From positions 1 to 64,000 of the forward strand of contig NZ_JAJAQI010000011.1 of NCBI RefSeq assembly GCF_020523605.1: a stretch of 64,000 bases of DNA. Direction: 5' to 3'. Made by a program: the position numbers and the translations under genes. Position 1 is the first letter of the stretch, and the number at the start of each line of letters is the position of its first letter. Positions 36,505 to 44,907 of the stretch are shown one piece after another. Under the pieces are notes generated by a model. The model was not told the origin of the DNA and did no database searches. It saw nothing but the letters and a program-made list of their open reading frames with translations. The DNA comes from Roseicella aerolata (GTDB lineage: Bacteria > Pseudomonadota > Alphaproteobacteria > Acetobacterales > Acetobacteraceae).

Positions 36505-37421
36505 GCCGTCACCTTCGCGGCCAGCAGCCGCTCCGCCGCCGCCAGGGCCGTCTCCAGCGTCAGGCCGGCCATGCTGTCGAGCGCCGGGCTGCCGGGCGCC
36601 ACCGCCGTCGCGGTGCGGCGGCCGGCCGGGGCGTATTCCTCGACGCGGGAGGGGCCGAAGAGGCCGAGAGTCGGCGTGCCGGTCGCAGCCGAGAGGTGCA
36701 TCAGCCCGCTGTCATTGCCGACGAAGAGCGCGCAGCGCGCCAGCACCGCCGCGACCTCCGGCAGGGCGAGGCCGCCGACCAGGTCCACGGCCCGGTCGCC
36801 GAGCGCCGCCAGCACCGGCGCGGCCATCGGCCGCTCCTGCGCCCCGGGCCCGCCGAGGATCACGGCCCGCGCCCCGGCGAGCGGCGCGCCCGGGGCGGTG
36901 AGCGCCTGGTGGAGCGCCACGAAGCGCTCCGCCGGCCAGACCTTGCGGTCCCAGTTCGCGGTGGGGCCGAGGGCGATCCAGGCCCCCTCCCCCGGCAGCA
37001 GCGCCGCCGCCCGCGCCCGGTCGGCCGGGCCGAACCAGGCGACCGGCAGGGGCGGCGGATCGAGCCCCAGCAGCGCGCCCAGATGCGCCAGCCGGTGGCC
37101 GGGCTGCCGCCCGCCGCGCATGACGTAGCGCTTGCGCGCCCGCACCAGCCAGGCGAAGGCCGAGCCGCGCAGGTCCACGACGATGTCCCAGCGCTGCCCC
37201 GCCACCTGCCGCCACAACGCGATCCAGTGCGCGCGGAAGCGGCGCTTGGCCAGCACGATGGTCCAGGCGCGGTTCGGCATGCGGGCGAAGACGCCCTCGG
37301 CCACCGGCCCGCAGGCGACCACCACCTTGGCTTGGGGATAGGTCCGGATGAGGTGGTCCAGCAGCCCGGTCGAGAGCACGGCGTCGCCGATCCGGGTGGA
37401 GGAGATGAAGAGGATGCGCAC
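36501..37421 (-). CDS. Glycosyltransferase family 9 (ADP-heptose:LPS heptosyltransferase-like)
   Basis: The 306-residue protein begins VRILFISSTRIGDAVLSTGLLDHLIRTYPQAKV, the family-typical ...R.GD.vl..P.l..L....P. It continues with WDIVVDLRGSAFAWLVRARKRYVMRGGRQPGHR, and ends with the donor-site motif IALGPTANWDRKVWPAERFVALHQAL and VGNDSGLMHLSAATGTPTLGLFGPS. The start is GTG at 37421; the longer frame lacks family similarity. It is the first gene of the glycosyltransferase operon and is divergent from ygfZ, with a 77-bp gap that must hold both promoters. Confidence 0.9.
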   Translation of the reverse strand: MRILFISSTRIGDAVLSTGLLDHLIRTYPQAKVVVACGPVAEGVFARMPNRAWTIVLAKRRFRAHWIALWRQVAGQRWDIVVDLRGSAFAWLVRARKRYVMRGGRQPGHRLAHLGALLGLDPPPLPVAWFGPADRARAAALLPGEGAWIALGPTANWDRKVWPAERFVALHQALTAPGAPLAGARAVILGGPGAQERPMAAPVLAALGDRAVDLVGGLALPEVAAVLARCALFVGNDSGLMHLSAATGTPTLGLFGPSRVEEYAPAGRRTATAVAPGSPALDSMAGLTLETALAAAERLLAAKVTA

Positions 37422-37498
37422 GGCGCGGCGCCTGTAGCACGTCCCGCCGCCGCGCCCTACCCGTTGCAGCGGCACGGCGCGCGGCCCACCTTCCGGCC

Positions 37499-38326
37499 AT
37501 GCCGATCGCATACCTCCCCGACCGGGGCGTGGTGGAGGTGGCGGGCGAGGACCGCCTCGCCTTCCTCCAGGGCCTCGTCTCCAACGATGTCGCCGCCGTC
37601 CGCCCGGGCACCGCGGTCTTCGCCGCGCTGCTGACGCCGCAGGGCAAGTGGTGGGCGGATTTCCTCGTCCTCGCCGGGGACCAGCGCCTGCTGCTGGATT
37701 GCGAGCGGGCGCAGGCCCCGGCGCTCGCCCAGCGGCTCTCGCGCTTCCGGCTGCGCTCCAGGGTCACGGTGCGGGATGCCTCGGCCGAGTTCGCCGTGCA
37801 TGCCGGCTGGGGCGGGGCGCCGGTGCCGGAAGGCGTGATCGCCGCGCCCGACCCGCGCCTGCCGGAGGCGGGCTGGCGCGCCCTCGCCCCCGCGCCGCTG
37901 CCGGGCGCGGATGCCTCGCCGGAGGACTGGGACCGCCACCGCCTCGCGCTCGGCCTGCCGGAGGGCTCGCGCGACCTGGTGCCGGAGCAGACGGTGCTGC
38001 TGGAGGCCGGCTTCGATGAGCTGCACGGCGTCTCCTGGACCAAGGGCTGCTACATGGGCCAGGAGCTGACGGCGCGGACGAAGTATCGCGGCCTGCTGAA
38101 GCGGCGGCTGGTGCCCGTGGCGGTCGAGGGCCCCCTGCCCGCCCCCGGCACGCCCGTGCTGGCGGAGGGCGCGGAGCTGGGCGAGATGCGGTCCGGCCGC
38201 GACGGGCTGGGGCTGGCGCAGCTGCGGCTGGAAGCGCTGGATGGCCGGGCGCTGCGCTGCGGGGAGGCGGTGCTGGTGCCGCGCATCCCGGGCTGGATGG
38301 CGCTGCCGGCGCGGGAGAGGGCATGA
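37499..38326 (+). CDS. ygfZ: Folate-binding protein YgfZ (Fe-S cluster repair/assembly)
   Basis: YgfZ/IBA57-type tetrahydrofolate-dependent protein of 275 residues that helps maturation of certain [4Fe-4S] enzymes. It starts MPIAYLPDRGVVEVAGEDRLAFLQGLVSNDV and has TPQGKWWADFLVL. The signature KGCYMGQELTARTKYRG near residue 182 contains the functionally required Cys. This fits a cell with many Fe-S proteins such as the formate dehydrogenase system here. Length is slightly short but within the alphaproteobacterial range. It overlaps the following methyltransferase gene by ATGA. Confidence 0.95.
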   Translation: MPIAYLPDRGVVEVAGEDRLAFLQGLVSNDVAAVRPGTAVFAALLTPQGKWWADFLVLAGDQRLLLDCERAQAPALAQRLSRFRLRSRVTVRDASAEFAVHAGWGGAPVPEGVIAAPDPRLPEAGWRALAPAPLPGADASPEDWDRHRLALGLPEGSRDLVPEQTVLLEAGFDELHGVSWTKGCYMGQELTARTKYRGLLKRRLVPVAVEGPLPAPGTPVLAEGAELGEMRSGRDGLGLAQLRLEALDGRALRCGEAVLVPRIPGWMALPARERA

Positions 38327-38784
38327 GCGCCAGGGACCACGGCCCCGGCGTCCGGCTGCCGCTGCCGCTGCTGGTGGGCGGCGTGGTGCTGGGTGGCTGG
38401 ATGATGCGCCAGATCCTGCCGGTTCAGATCAGCGCGCCGCTGCCGGGCCTCTCCGCCGCGGTGATGGGGCTCGGCCTCGCGCTGTCCATCTGGACGGTGG
38501 TGACCATGCTCCGCGCCGGGACCGACCCGCGGCCGGACAAGCCGGACCAGGCGCTGGTGGAGCGTGGGCCCTTCCGCTTCAGCCGCAACCCGATCTATCT
38601 GGGCTTCCTGCTGGTCGCCACCGGCTTCGCGCTGCGCTGGGGCGATCTCTGGCCCTGGCTGTCGGTGGCCTGGTGCTTCCTGCTGCTGGACCGGATGGTG
38701 GTGGCGCGGGAGGAAGCCTATCTGCGCCGGCGCTTCGGCGCAGCCTATGAAGCCTATATGCAGCGGGTGCGGCGCTGGGTGTAG
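38323..38784 (+). CDS. Isoprenylcysteine carboxyl methyltransferase (ICMT/PEMT)-family membrane protein
   Basis: The 153-residue protein has about four hydrophobic segments, including LPLPLLVGGVVLGGWMM and ISAPLPGLSAAVMGLGLALSIWTVVTML. The diagnostic C-terminal motif is GPFRFSRNPIYLGFLLVATG, followed by LDRMVVAREEAYLRRRFGAAYEAYMQRVRRW. The RNPIYLG and EE.YL...FG..Y..Y..RV.RW blocks define the phospholipid/isoprenylcysteine methyltransferase superfamily (SAM-dependent). The substrate in bacteria is usually unknown. It is co-translated with ygfZ. Confidence 0.88.
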   Translation: MSARDHGPGVRLPLPLLVGGVVLGGWMMRQILPVQISAPLPGLSAAVMGLGLALSIWTVVTMLRAGTDPRPDKPDQALVERGPFRFSRNPIYLGFLLVATGFALRWGDLWPWLSVAWCFLLLDRMVVAREEAYLRRRFGAAYEAYMQRVRRWV

Positions 38785-39021
38785 CGCCCTGCCGCCTGCC
38801 CCGCGACCGAGACGGCCCGGACAGCGCGGGCGAGGGCGCGCGGGCGCCGGCCGCGTCGCCGGCAAGCAGGCCAGGGGTTTTCTCCGGCCCCAGTGTGCGG
38901 TTCCGCGCCGACATTCCGACCCCGCGGCACCATATCCATCCTACCACCTGCCAAGATCCTCCGGCGCGGGCGGCAGAGAGAGGCCAGTGCTCCCGCCGAC
39001 ACCAGATCGGAGGAGCTGCGG

Positions 39022-39747
39022 ATGGCGCCGTCCGATTCCAGGTCCGTTCCACGGAACGGCCTGCTCGCGGCCCTGCCGCCGGAGGATCTCGCCCGGTTCC
39101 GGCGGCGGCTGGAACTGGTGGACCTGCCCCTCCGCCATGTCCTGCACGCGCCGGACGCGCCCATCGGCGCCGTCCACTTCCCTGAGACCAGCTGGATCTC
39201 CTTGCTGGCCATGCTGGAGGGGGGCGATGCCGCCGGGGTTGGGATGATCGGGCGGGAGGGCATGGTCGGGCTGCCCCTCCTTTACGGCACCGACCAGAGC
39301 CCCTTCGAGGCCATGGCGCAGATGGGCGGCAACGCGCTGCGGCTGGACGCCGCCGCCTTCCGGGACGCGCTGGAGCACAGCCCGGCCCTGCGGGCGCTGC
39401 TGCTGCGCTATGCCCGGGCCTTCAGCACCCAGGTCTCCTGGACCGCGGCCTGCAACGGCCGCCACCTGCTGGAACAGCGCCTGACGCGCTGGATGCTGAT
39501 CGCGCACGACCGGGCCGGGGGCGACGACTTCCCGATGACCCACGAATTCCTGGCGATGATGCTGGGCGTCCGCCGCGCCGGCGTGACGGTGGCGGCGGGC
39601 GCGCTGCAGCGGGCCGGCCTGATCCGCTACGACCGGGGCCGCATCACGGTCTCCGACCGGCGCGGCCTCGAGGCGGCTGCCTGCGAATGCTACGGCATGG
39701 TCCGGCGGGAATTCCGCCGCCTGCTCGGCCCGGAAGCGGAGGGCTGA
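39022..39747 (+). CDS. Crp/Fnr-family transcriptional regulator
   Basis: The 241-residue regulator has an N-terminal cyclic-nucleotide-like sensory barrel (LPLRHVLHAPDAPIGAVHFPETSWISLLAMLEGGDAAGVGMIGREGMVGLPLLYG) and a central dimer helix. The C-terminal winged helix contains FLAMMLGVRRAGVTVAAGALQRAGLIRYDRGRITVSDRRGLEAAAC. There are no Fnr-type N-terminal cysteines, and the RxxS cAMP motif is absent, so the effector is unknown. Relatives with VG..GMVGLPLLYG are common in alphaproteobacteria and are often stress-related. A strong site (cggaggagctgcgg) lies before ATG 39022, which fixes the start. It is transcribed alone. Confidence 0.9.
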   Translation: MAPSDSRSVPRNGLLAALPPEDLARFRRRLELVDLPLRHVLHAPDAPIGAVHFPETSWISLLAMLEGGDAAGVGMIGREGMVGLPLLYGTDQSPFEAMAQMGGNALRLDAAAFRDALEHSPALRALLLRYARAFSTQVSWTAACNGRHLLEQRLTRWMLIAHDRAGGDDFPMTHEFLAMMLGVRRAGVTVAAGALQRAGLIRYDRGRITVSDRRGLEAAACECYGMVRREFRRLLGPEAEG

Positions 39748-39817
39748 TCGCCTCCGCGGGACGGTCCGGCCATCCTGCGATGGGCATCGGCGCGCCATGC
39801 CGGACTCGCATGCGCAA

Positions 39818-39840
39818 GCGGGAAGGTTCAGCCTTCCCGC
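39818..39840 (+). terminator. Hairpin downstream of the Crp/Fnr-like gene
   Basis: gcgggaagg-ttcag-ccttcccgc is a perfect 9-bp stem 70 bp after the stop. No T tract follows. It may be a weak terminator or 3' stabiliser. Confidence 0.4.
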
Positions 39841-39954
39841 GGCCGCATGGCATTGGGATGCGTCTCTCCAGATCGCGATTGCACAGGGTGCGCAAGCGGA
39901 CAGGCGGCGGCCCGCCGCCTCGCTAGGCATACAGCCTGAAGAAGGCACACCGGC

Positions 39955-40380
39955 ATGTCCATTCGCCCCTTTGCGGACGCCCCGCGGGATCACCGGCTCC
40001 GCGCCACGGCGGGGATCAGGATTGCCCGCCTGGGACTGGAGCGCGGCCTGCCCTATGTGACCCTGATCGGGGCACAGGTTGCGGCGCGCTCGGCCCTGCT
40101 GGCGCTGGGCGGGACCTGGATCCGGTGCGCGCGGCACGATCTGGATCTGCTGCGGGCCGTGGCCGCGCTGGACCGCCAGCGCATCGCCGGGCAGCCCGGG
40201 ACGGCGCAGGATCTCGTCCGGAGCACGCTGGAGGTCCTGGACCGCCTGTTGCCGGCGCTTGCGGCCTCCACGCCGGCCCCTGACGCCGGAAGGCGGAATG
40301 GCCAGGTGATCCCGGCCTTCGGTTCGGGCCGCCATGCCGCAGGACCGGCGGCCCGGGACTGGGTGGGGTCCTGGGCATGA
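39955..40380 (+). CDS. Hypothetical protein co-translated with an orphan response regulator
   Basis: This 141-residue protein (MSIRPFADAPRDHRLRATAG ...) is not recognised. It has a central helical part (VTLIGAQVAARSALLALGGTWIRCARHDLDLLRAVAALDRQRI and STLEVLDRLLPALAAS) and a Gly/Ala/Pro-rich end. Its stop overlaps the ATG of the response-regulator gene (ATGA), which favours a true gene made together with it. No histidine-kinase or phosphotransfer motif is visible. Confidence 0.5.
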   Translation: MSIRPFADAPRDHRLRATAGIRIARLGLERGLPYVTLIGAQVAARSALLALGGTWIRCARHDLDLLRAVAALDRQRIAGQPGTAQDLVRSTLEVLDRLLPALAASTPAPDAGRRNGQVIPAFGSGRHAAGPAARDWVGSWA

Positions 40381-40775
40381 GGAACCCACGCGGCCGGCCC
40401 ATGCCCGGCGCCTGGCGTGTCCTCGTCGTCGAGGATGAGGCCATTGTCGCCATGCTGATCGAGGACGAGTTGCTCGAGGCAGGGGCCGAGGTCATCGGGC
40501 CCGCCATCTCGGTCGGCGAGGCGCTGCAGCGGATCGAGGCCGCGCGAGGGGATGGCGGGCTGAGCGCCGCGGTGCTCGACATCAACCTCGCCGGTGAGGC
40601 GGTGATGCCGGTGGCCGACAGGCTGGCCATGCTCGGGGTGCCGTTCCTGTTCGTCACGGGCTATGACGGAGCCTGCGCGCGGGGCGGGCATGCGGCCGCG
40701 CCGATGCTGCACAAGCCCTTCAACCCGGAGGAATTGCTGGCGGCGCTCGGGATGCTGGCGCCAGCCTCCGGCTGA
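40377..40775 (+). CDS. Single-domain response regulator (CheY-like receiver)
   Basis: The 132-residue protein is only a receiver domain: VLVVEDEAIVAMLIEDELLEAGAEVIGPAISVGEAL holds the acidic pocket (Glu19-Asp20-Glu21). Phosphoacceptor Asp68 is in AVLDINLAGE, the conserved Thr in FLFVTGYD, and the Lys in MLHKPFNPEELL. The sequence is closest to receiver domains associated with HWE/PAS histidine kinases and general stress signalling (FixJ-independent). No output domain and no adjacent kinase is present, so its partner is elsewhere. Confidence 0.9.
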   Translation: MRNPRGRPMPGAWRVLVVEDEAIVAMLIEDELLEAGAEVIGPAISVGEALQRIEAARGDGGLSAAVLDINLAGEAVMPVADRLAMLGVPFLFVTGYDGACARGGHAAAPMLHKPFNPEELLAALGMLAPASG

Positions 40776-40793
40776 TACTCACCCGCATATACC

Positions 40794-40819
40794 ACCGACG
40801 CCTGGCTTGCGGCGTCGGT
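40794..40819 (+). terminator. Hairpin downstream of the response regulator
   Basis: accgacgcc-tggcttgc-ggcgtcggt is a perfect 9-bp stem starting 19 bp after the stop codon. It has no T tract. Confidence 0.5.
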
Positions 40820-40906
40820 CGCCGGCGCCGCCTCCGGCGGCCTGGCTGCGTGCCATCCGGCGCGGCGATCCGGCCTCGGAATGCGATGGCCGTGTCGCCT
40901 GCCCTG

Positions 40907-41007
40907 CGGCGGATGGCGTTCAGACCTGAACGCCATCCGCCGTATGCCTTGGACTGCAGGGCAGCTTCGCGCGGCCGCGCGTTCACGCCCGGCCGCGATC
41001 CGCTCTA
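40907..41007 (-). repeat. Composite palindromic repeat, copy 2 (inverted), beginning at the SDR stop codon
   Basis: Read on the minus strand it starts TAGAGCGGATCGCGG at the SDR stop (41007-41005). Its first 30 bases differ from copy 1 at only two positions. It ends in a 16-bp perfect inverted repeat (cggcggatggcgttca, loop gacc, complement; 40907-40942). The stem differs from that of copy 1 by paired changes (gattgc/gcaatc becomes gatggc/gccatc), so base pairing is kept. Confidence 0.8.
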
Positions 41008-41877
41008 GGCATTCACCACCGTGCCGCCATTCGGGTGCAGCGTCTGGCCGTTGATGTAGCTGCTGTCGGCATCGCTCGCGAGGAAGATGTAGCTCGGCGC
41101 GCATTCATCGGGCTGGCCGGCGCGCCCCATCTCGGCGCTCTCGCCATGCTTCGCTGTCTTCTCCTCGTCGAAGCTCGCCGGGATCAGCGGCGTCCAGATC
41201 GGCCCCGGCGCCACCGCATTCACCCGGATCTTCTTCTGCTTGTAGACCGACTGCGACAGGCTGCGGGTGAAGGCGAGGATCGCGCCCTTGGTGCTGGCAT
41301 AGTCGATCAGCAGCGGGCTGCCCTTGAAGGCGGTGATCGAGGTGCTGTTGATGATCGCGCCGCCCTCCGGCATCAGCGGCAGCACCGCCTTGGTCAGCCA
41401 GAACATGCCGAGGATGTTGGTGCGGAAGGTGCGCTCCACCTGCGCCTCCGGGATCTCCTCGAAATTCTCGCAGACATGCTGTTCGGCCGCGTTGTTGACC
41501 AGGATGTCGATGCGGCCGCCGAGGGCCTGCGCCGCCTGCTGCGCCGCCTGGCGGCAGAAGCCGGCATCGCCGATATCGCCGGCGATCGCGATGCACTTGC
41601 GCCCCGCCGCCTCGATATGGCGCCTGGTCTCCTCGGCGTCCCTGTGCTCGTCCTTGTAGAGGATCACCACATCGGCGCCCTCCTTGGCGAAGCCGATCGC
41701 GACCGCCCGGCCGATGCCGCTGTCGCCGCCGGTGACGAGAGCGGTCTTGCCCTGCAGCTTGCCGCTGGCCTTCCAGTTCTCCATGCGGTCCCGCGGCTGC
41801 GGCGTCATCTCCGTCTCGAGGCCCGGCTGCTTGTCCTGCTTCTGCGGCGGCTGGGGGGTCTTCTGGTCGCTCGGCAT
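41005..41877 (-). CDS. SDR-family oxidoreductase (YghA/GsiB-like, stress-associated)
   Basis: The 290-residue short-chain dehydrogenase has a polar Gln/Pro/Lys-rich N-terminal extension (residues 1-40) followed by the NAD(P) motif ALVTGGDSGIGRAVAIGFAKEGADVVILY. IDILVNNAAEQHVCENFEEI holds the NNA motif; catalytic Ser is in INSTSITAFKGSPLL, and YASTKGAILAFTRSL carries the Tyr-x3-Lys pair. The last motif is VNAVAPGPIWTPLIP. The extension and DSGIGRA sequence match the YghA-like subgroup, which reduces aldehydes or sugar derivatives under stress. The substrate is unknown. The stop TAG begins a dispersed repeat. Confidence 0.92.
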   Translation of the reverse strand: MPSDQKTPQPPQKQDKQPGLETEMTPQPRDRMENWKASGKLQGKTALVTGGDSGIGRAVAIGFAKEGADVVILYKDEHRDAEETRRHIEAAGRKCIAIAGDIGDAGFCRQAAQQAAQALGGRIDILVNNAAEQHVCENFEEIPEAQVERTFRTNILGMFWLTKAVLPLMPEGGAIINSTSITAFKGSPLLIDYASTKGAILAFTRSLSQSVYKQKKIRVNAVAPGPIWTPLIPASFDEEKTAKHGESAEMGRAGQPDECAPSYIFLASDADSSYINGQTLHPNGGTVVNA

Positions 41878-41987
41878 GCGCGCATCTCCCGTGTGGTCGC
41901 GCCGGGAACGGGCGCCGTGGCGGGCAAGTTGCCCATGCCGGGCGGAACGGGCGGGCACGCAGCCGCGAGGGACGGCCCGGCCGCATG

Positions 41988-42017
41988 AAAAAGGCCCGGA
42001 CGCGATGCGTCCGGGCC
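41988..42017 (-). terminator. Rho-independent terminator for ppdK
   Basis: On the minus strand, ggcccggacgc-atc-gcgtccgggcc is an 11-bp perfect stem followed by ttttt. It lies 134 bp beyond the ppdK stop and is the best intrinsic terminator in this part of the window. Confidence 0.85.
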
Positions 42018-42151
42018 ATGCCGGGAGGCCGGGCCATCCGCAGGCTGACCGTGCAGCCTGCGGGTGGTCCAGGAGATCGCCTGACAGAGCAGATCCACGC
42101 CTCCGAGCGTCCCCGCCCTGCGAGGATCTGCCCTGCCAGGGCGCGGCGGCC

Positions 42152-44824
42152 TCAGGCCGTGCGGTCGGTGCCGCCGCCCGAGAGCGCCGCCTGCGCCGCC
42201 GCCAGCCGCGCGACCGGCACGCGGTAGGGCGAGCAGGAGACGTAGTCGAGCCCGGCTTCCTCGCAGAACTGGATGGAGGCCGGGTCGCCGCCATGCTCGC
42301 CGCAGATGCCGAGCTTGAGATCGGGCTTCACCGCCCGGCCCTTCTCCTTGGCGATCCGCACCAGCGCGCCGACGCCATCCGGGTCGATCGAGACGAAGGG
42401 GTCCTTCGGCATGATGCCCTTCTCGACATAGAGCGGCAGGAACTTGCCGGCATCGTCGCGGGACAGGCCGAAGGTGGTCTGCGTCAGGTCGTTGGTGCCG
42501 AAGCTGAAGAAATCGCCCACCTCGGCGATCCTGTCGGCGGTCAGGCAGGCGCGCGGCAGCTCGATCATGGTGCCGACATAGTATTCCACGTGGTGCCCGC
42601 TCTCGGCGAAGACCTCCTGCGCCACCTTGTCCACCTGCGCCTTGGTGATCTCCAGTTCGCGGCGCGTCGCGACCAGCGGGATCATGATCTCCGGCACCGG
42701 GGCCTTGCCCGTCTCCTTGGCGATCTGCACCGCCGCCTCGAAGATGGCGCGCGCCTGCATCTCGTAGATCTCGGGGTAGGAGATGCCGAGGCGGCAGCCG
42801 CGATGGCCGAGCATCGGGTTGGCCTCGGAGAGTTCCTGCGCCCGGCGCTGCATGGTGACGACATCGGTGCCGAGCGAGCTTGCCACCTCGGCGATCTCGG
42901 CCTCCGAATGCGGCAGGAATTCGTGCAGCGGCGGGTCGAGCAGGCGGATCGTCACCGGCAGCCCCGCCATGATGCGGAAGAGCTCGGCGAAGTCCTGCCG
43001 CTGGAAGGGCAGCAGGCGGGACAGCGCCTCGCGCCGGCCGGACTCGGTCTCGCTCATGATCATCTGCCGCACCGCGCCGATGCGCGCCGGGTCGAAGAAC
43101 ATGTGCTCGGTACGGCAGAGGCCGATGCCCTCGGCGCCGAATTTCCGCGCCGTGTCGGCGTCCAGCGGCGTCTCCGCATTGGTGCGCACGCGCAGGCGCC
43201 GGACCTTGTCGGCCCATTCCATCAGCGTGGCGAAGTCGCCGGAGAGCTGCGGCTCCACCATGGCGACGGGACCGATGAAGATCTCCCCGGTCGCGCCATC
43301 GAGCGTGATAGTCTCGCCGGCGCGGACGATCTGCCCGCCGGCCGCCAGCGCCTGGGCGCCATAGTCCACGGTGACGCCGCCGGCACCGGCGACGCAGGGC
43401 CGCCCCATGCCGCGGGCGACCACCGCCGCATGGCTGGTCATGCCGCCGCGCGTCGTCAGGATCCCCTTGGCGGCATGCATGCCGTGGATGTCCTCGGGCG
43501 ATGTCTCGATGCGAACGAGAATGACGTTCTCGCCCTTGGCGGCGCGCGCCTCCGCCTCATCCGCGCTGAACACCACCGTGCCGCAGGCCGCGCCCGGGGA
43601 GGCCGGCAGGCCCTTGGAGAGGAGCTTGCGCGGCGCCTTTGGGTCGAGCGTCGGGTGCAGGAGCTGGTCGAGCGCGGCCGGGTTGACGCGCTTGATCGCC
43701 TCCTTCTCGTCGATCAGCCCTTCCCGCGCCATGTCGACCGCGATCTTAAGGCTGGCGGCGGCGGTGCGCTTCCCGTTGCGGGTCTGCAGCATGTACAGCT
43801 TGTTCTGCTGCACCGTGAACTCGATATCCTGCATGTCCGTGTAGTGCCGCTCGAGCGTCTCGCGGACCTTCACCAGCTCCTGGTAGGCACCCGGCATGGC
43901 CTCTTCCATGCTGCGCTCGCCGGGCTTGGCGCGGGCCTTGGACATGGGCTGCGGCGTGCGGATGCCCGCCACCACATCCTCGCCCTGCGCGTTGATCAGG
44001 TATTCGCCGTAGAAGATGTTCTCGCCGGTGGACGGGTCGCGGGTGAAGCAGACACCGGTCGCGCAATCCTCGCCCATATTGCCGAAGACCATGGCCTGGA
44101 CATTCACCGCCGTGCCCCAGTTCGCCGGGATGTCGTGCAGGCGGCGATAGGTGTTGGCGCGCGGGTTCATCCAGGAGCCGAACACCGCGCCGATCGCGGC
44201 CCAGAGCTGATCCTGCGGGTGCTGCGGGAAGGGCTGGCCCTTCACCTCGGCCACCATCTCCTTGCAGCCATCCACCACGCGGTGCCAGTCCTGCGCGGTC
44301 AGCTCGGTATCCTCGATCACCCCGCGATCGAGCTTCACATGCTCGATGATCTCCTCGAAGCGGTGGTGGTCGATGCCGAGCACGACGCCGCCGAACATCT
44401 GGATGAAACGGCGGTAGCTGTCCCAGGCGAAGCGCGCATCGCCGGAGGCGGCGGCGAGGCCCTCCACCGTCCGGTCGTTCAGGCCAAGATTGAGGACGGT
44501 GTCCATCATGCCCGGCATGGAGACGCGGGCGCCGGAGCGGACGGAGACCAGCAGGGGCTTGTGGGTGTCGCCGAATTTCGTGCCGACCGCGGCCTCGACC
44601 CGCGCCAGGGCCTCGCCGACCTGGTCGCGCAGTTCCGACGGGTACTGCTTGCCGTGGTCGTAGTAGTAGGTGCAGACCTCGGTGGTGATGGTGAAACCGG
44701 GGGGGACGGGCAGGCCGATGCTCGCCATCTCGGCCAGGTTGGCGCCCTTGCCACCCAGCAGGTTGCGCATCTCCGCCTTGCCCTCATTGTGGCCGGCGCC
44801 GAAGCTGTAGACCCACTTGCTCAT
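42152..44824 (-). CDS. ppdK: Pyruvate, phosphate dikinase
   Basis: PPDK (890 residues) interconverts pyruvate + ATP + Pi and PEP + AMP + PPi. The nucleotide-binding domain begins MSKWVYSFGAGHNEGKAEMRNLLGGKGANLAEMASIGLPVPPGFTI. The swivelling domain carries the phosphorylated His in TTRGGMTSHAAVVARGMGRPCVAGAG. The TIM-barrel PEP domain has EGIGLCRTEHMFF, GHRGCRLGISYPEIYEMQARAIFEAA and FGTNDLTQTTFGLSRDDAG. The C-terminal LGICGEHGGDPASIQFCEEAGLDYVSCSPYRVPVARLAAAQAAL is complete. The ATG at 44824 is the known family start. It follows glyS, as in many alphaproteobacteria. Confidence 0.97.
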   Translation of the reverse strand: MSKWVYSFGAGHNEGKAEMRNLLGGKGANLAEMASIGLPVPPGFTITTEVCTYYYDHGKQYPSELRDQVGEALARVEAAVGTKFGDTHKPLLVSVRSGARVSMPGMMDTVLNLGLNDRTVEGLAAASGDARFAWDSYRRFIQMFGGVVLGIDHHRFEEIIEHVKLDRGVIEDTELTAQDWHRVVDGCKEMVAEVKGQPFPQHPQDQLWAAIGAVFGSWMNPRANTYRRLHDIPANWGTAVNVQAMVFGNMGEDCATGVCFTRDPSTGENIFYGEYLINAQGEDVVAGIRTPQPMSKARAKPGERSMEEAMPGAYQELVKVRETLERHYTDMQDIEFTVQQNKLYMLQTRNGKRTAAASLKIAVDMAREGLIDEKEAIKRVNPAALDQLLHPTLDPKAPRKLLSKGLPASPGAACGTVVFSADEAEARAAKGENVILVRIETSPEDIHGMHAAKGILTTRGGMTSHAAVVARGMGRPCVAGAGGVTVDYGAQALAAGGQIVRAGETITLDGATGEIFIGPVAMVEPQLSGDFATLMEWADKVRRLRVRTNAETPLDADTARKFGAEGIGLCRTEHMFFDPARIGAVRQMIMSETESGRREALSRLLPFQRQDFAELFRIMAGLPVTIRLLDPPLHEFLPHSEAEIAEVASSLGTDVVTMQRRAQELSEANPMLGHRGCRLGISYPEIYEMQARAIFEAAVQIAKETGKAPVPEIMIPLVATRRELEITKAQVDKVAQEVFAESGHHVEYYVGTMIELPRACLTADRIAEVGDFFSFGTNDLTQTTFGLSRDDAGKFLPLYVEKGIMPKDPFVSIDPDGVGALVRIAKEKGRAVKPDLKLGICGEHGGDPASIQFCEEAGLDYVSCSPYRVPVARLAAAQAALSGGGTDRTA

Positions 44825-44907
44825 CGGCGATGTTCCCCTTGCGATCCGGATGGCTGACCGTTCGGCGCAGAAACCAGTGAACGGCCCGTTACCAGCCGGG
44901 CGAGTTT

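Noticed and set aside
41684-44857. 1057-codon + strand frame opposite ppdK
   Set aside because: It mirrors the codons of ppdK on the other strand (His/Ala/Asp-rich) and has no domain signature; ppdK is certain.
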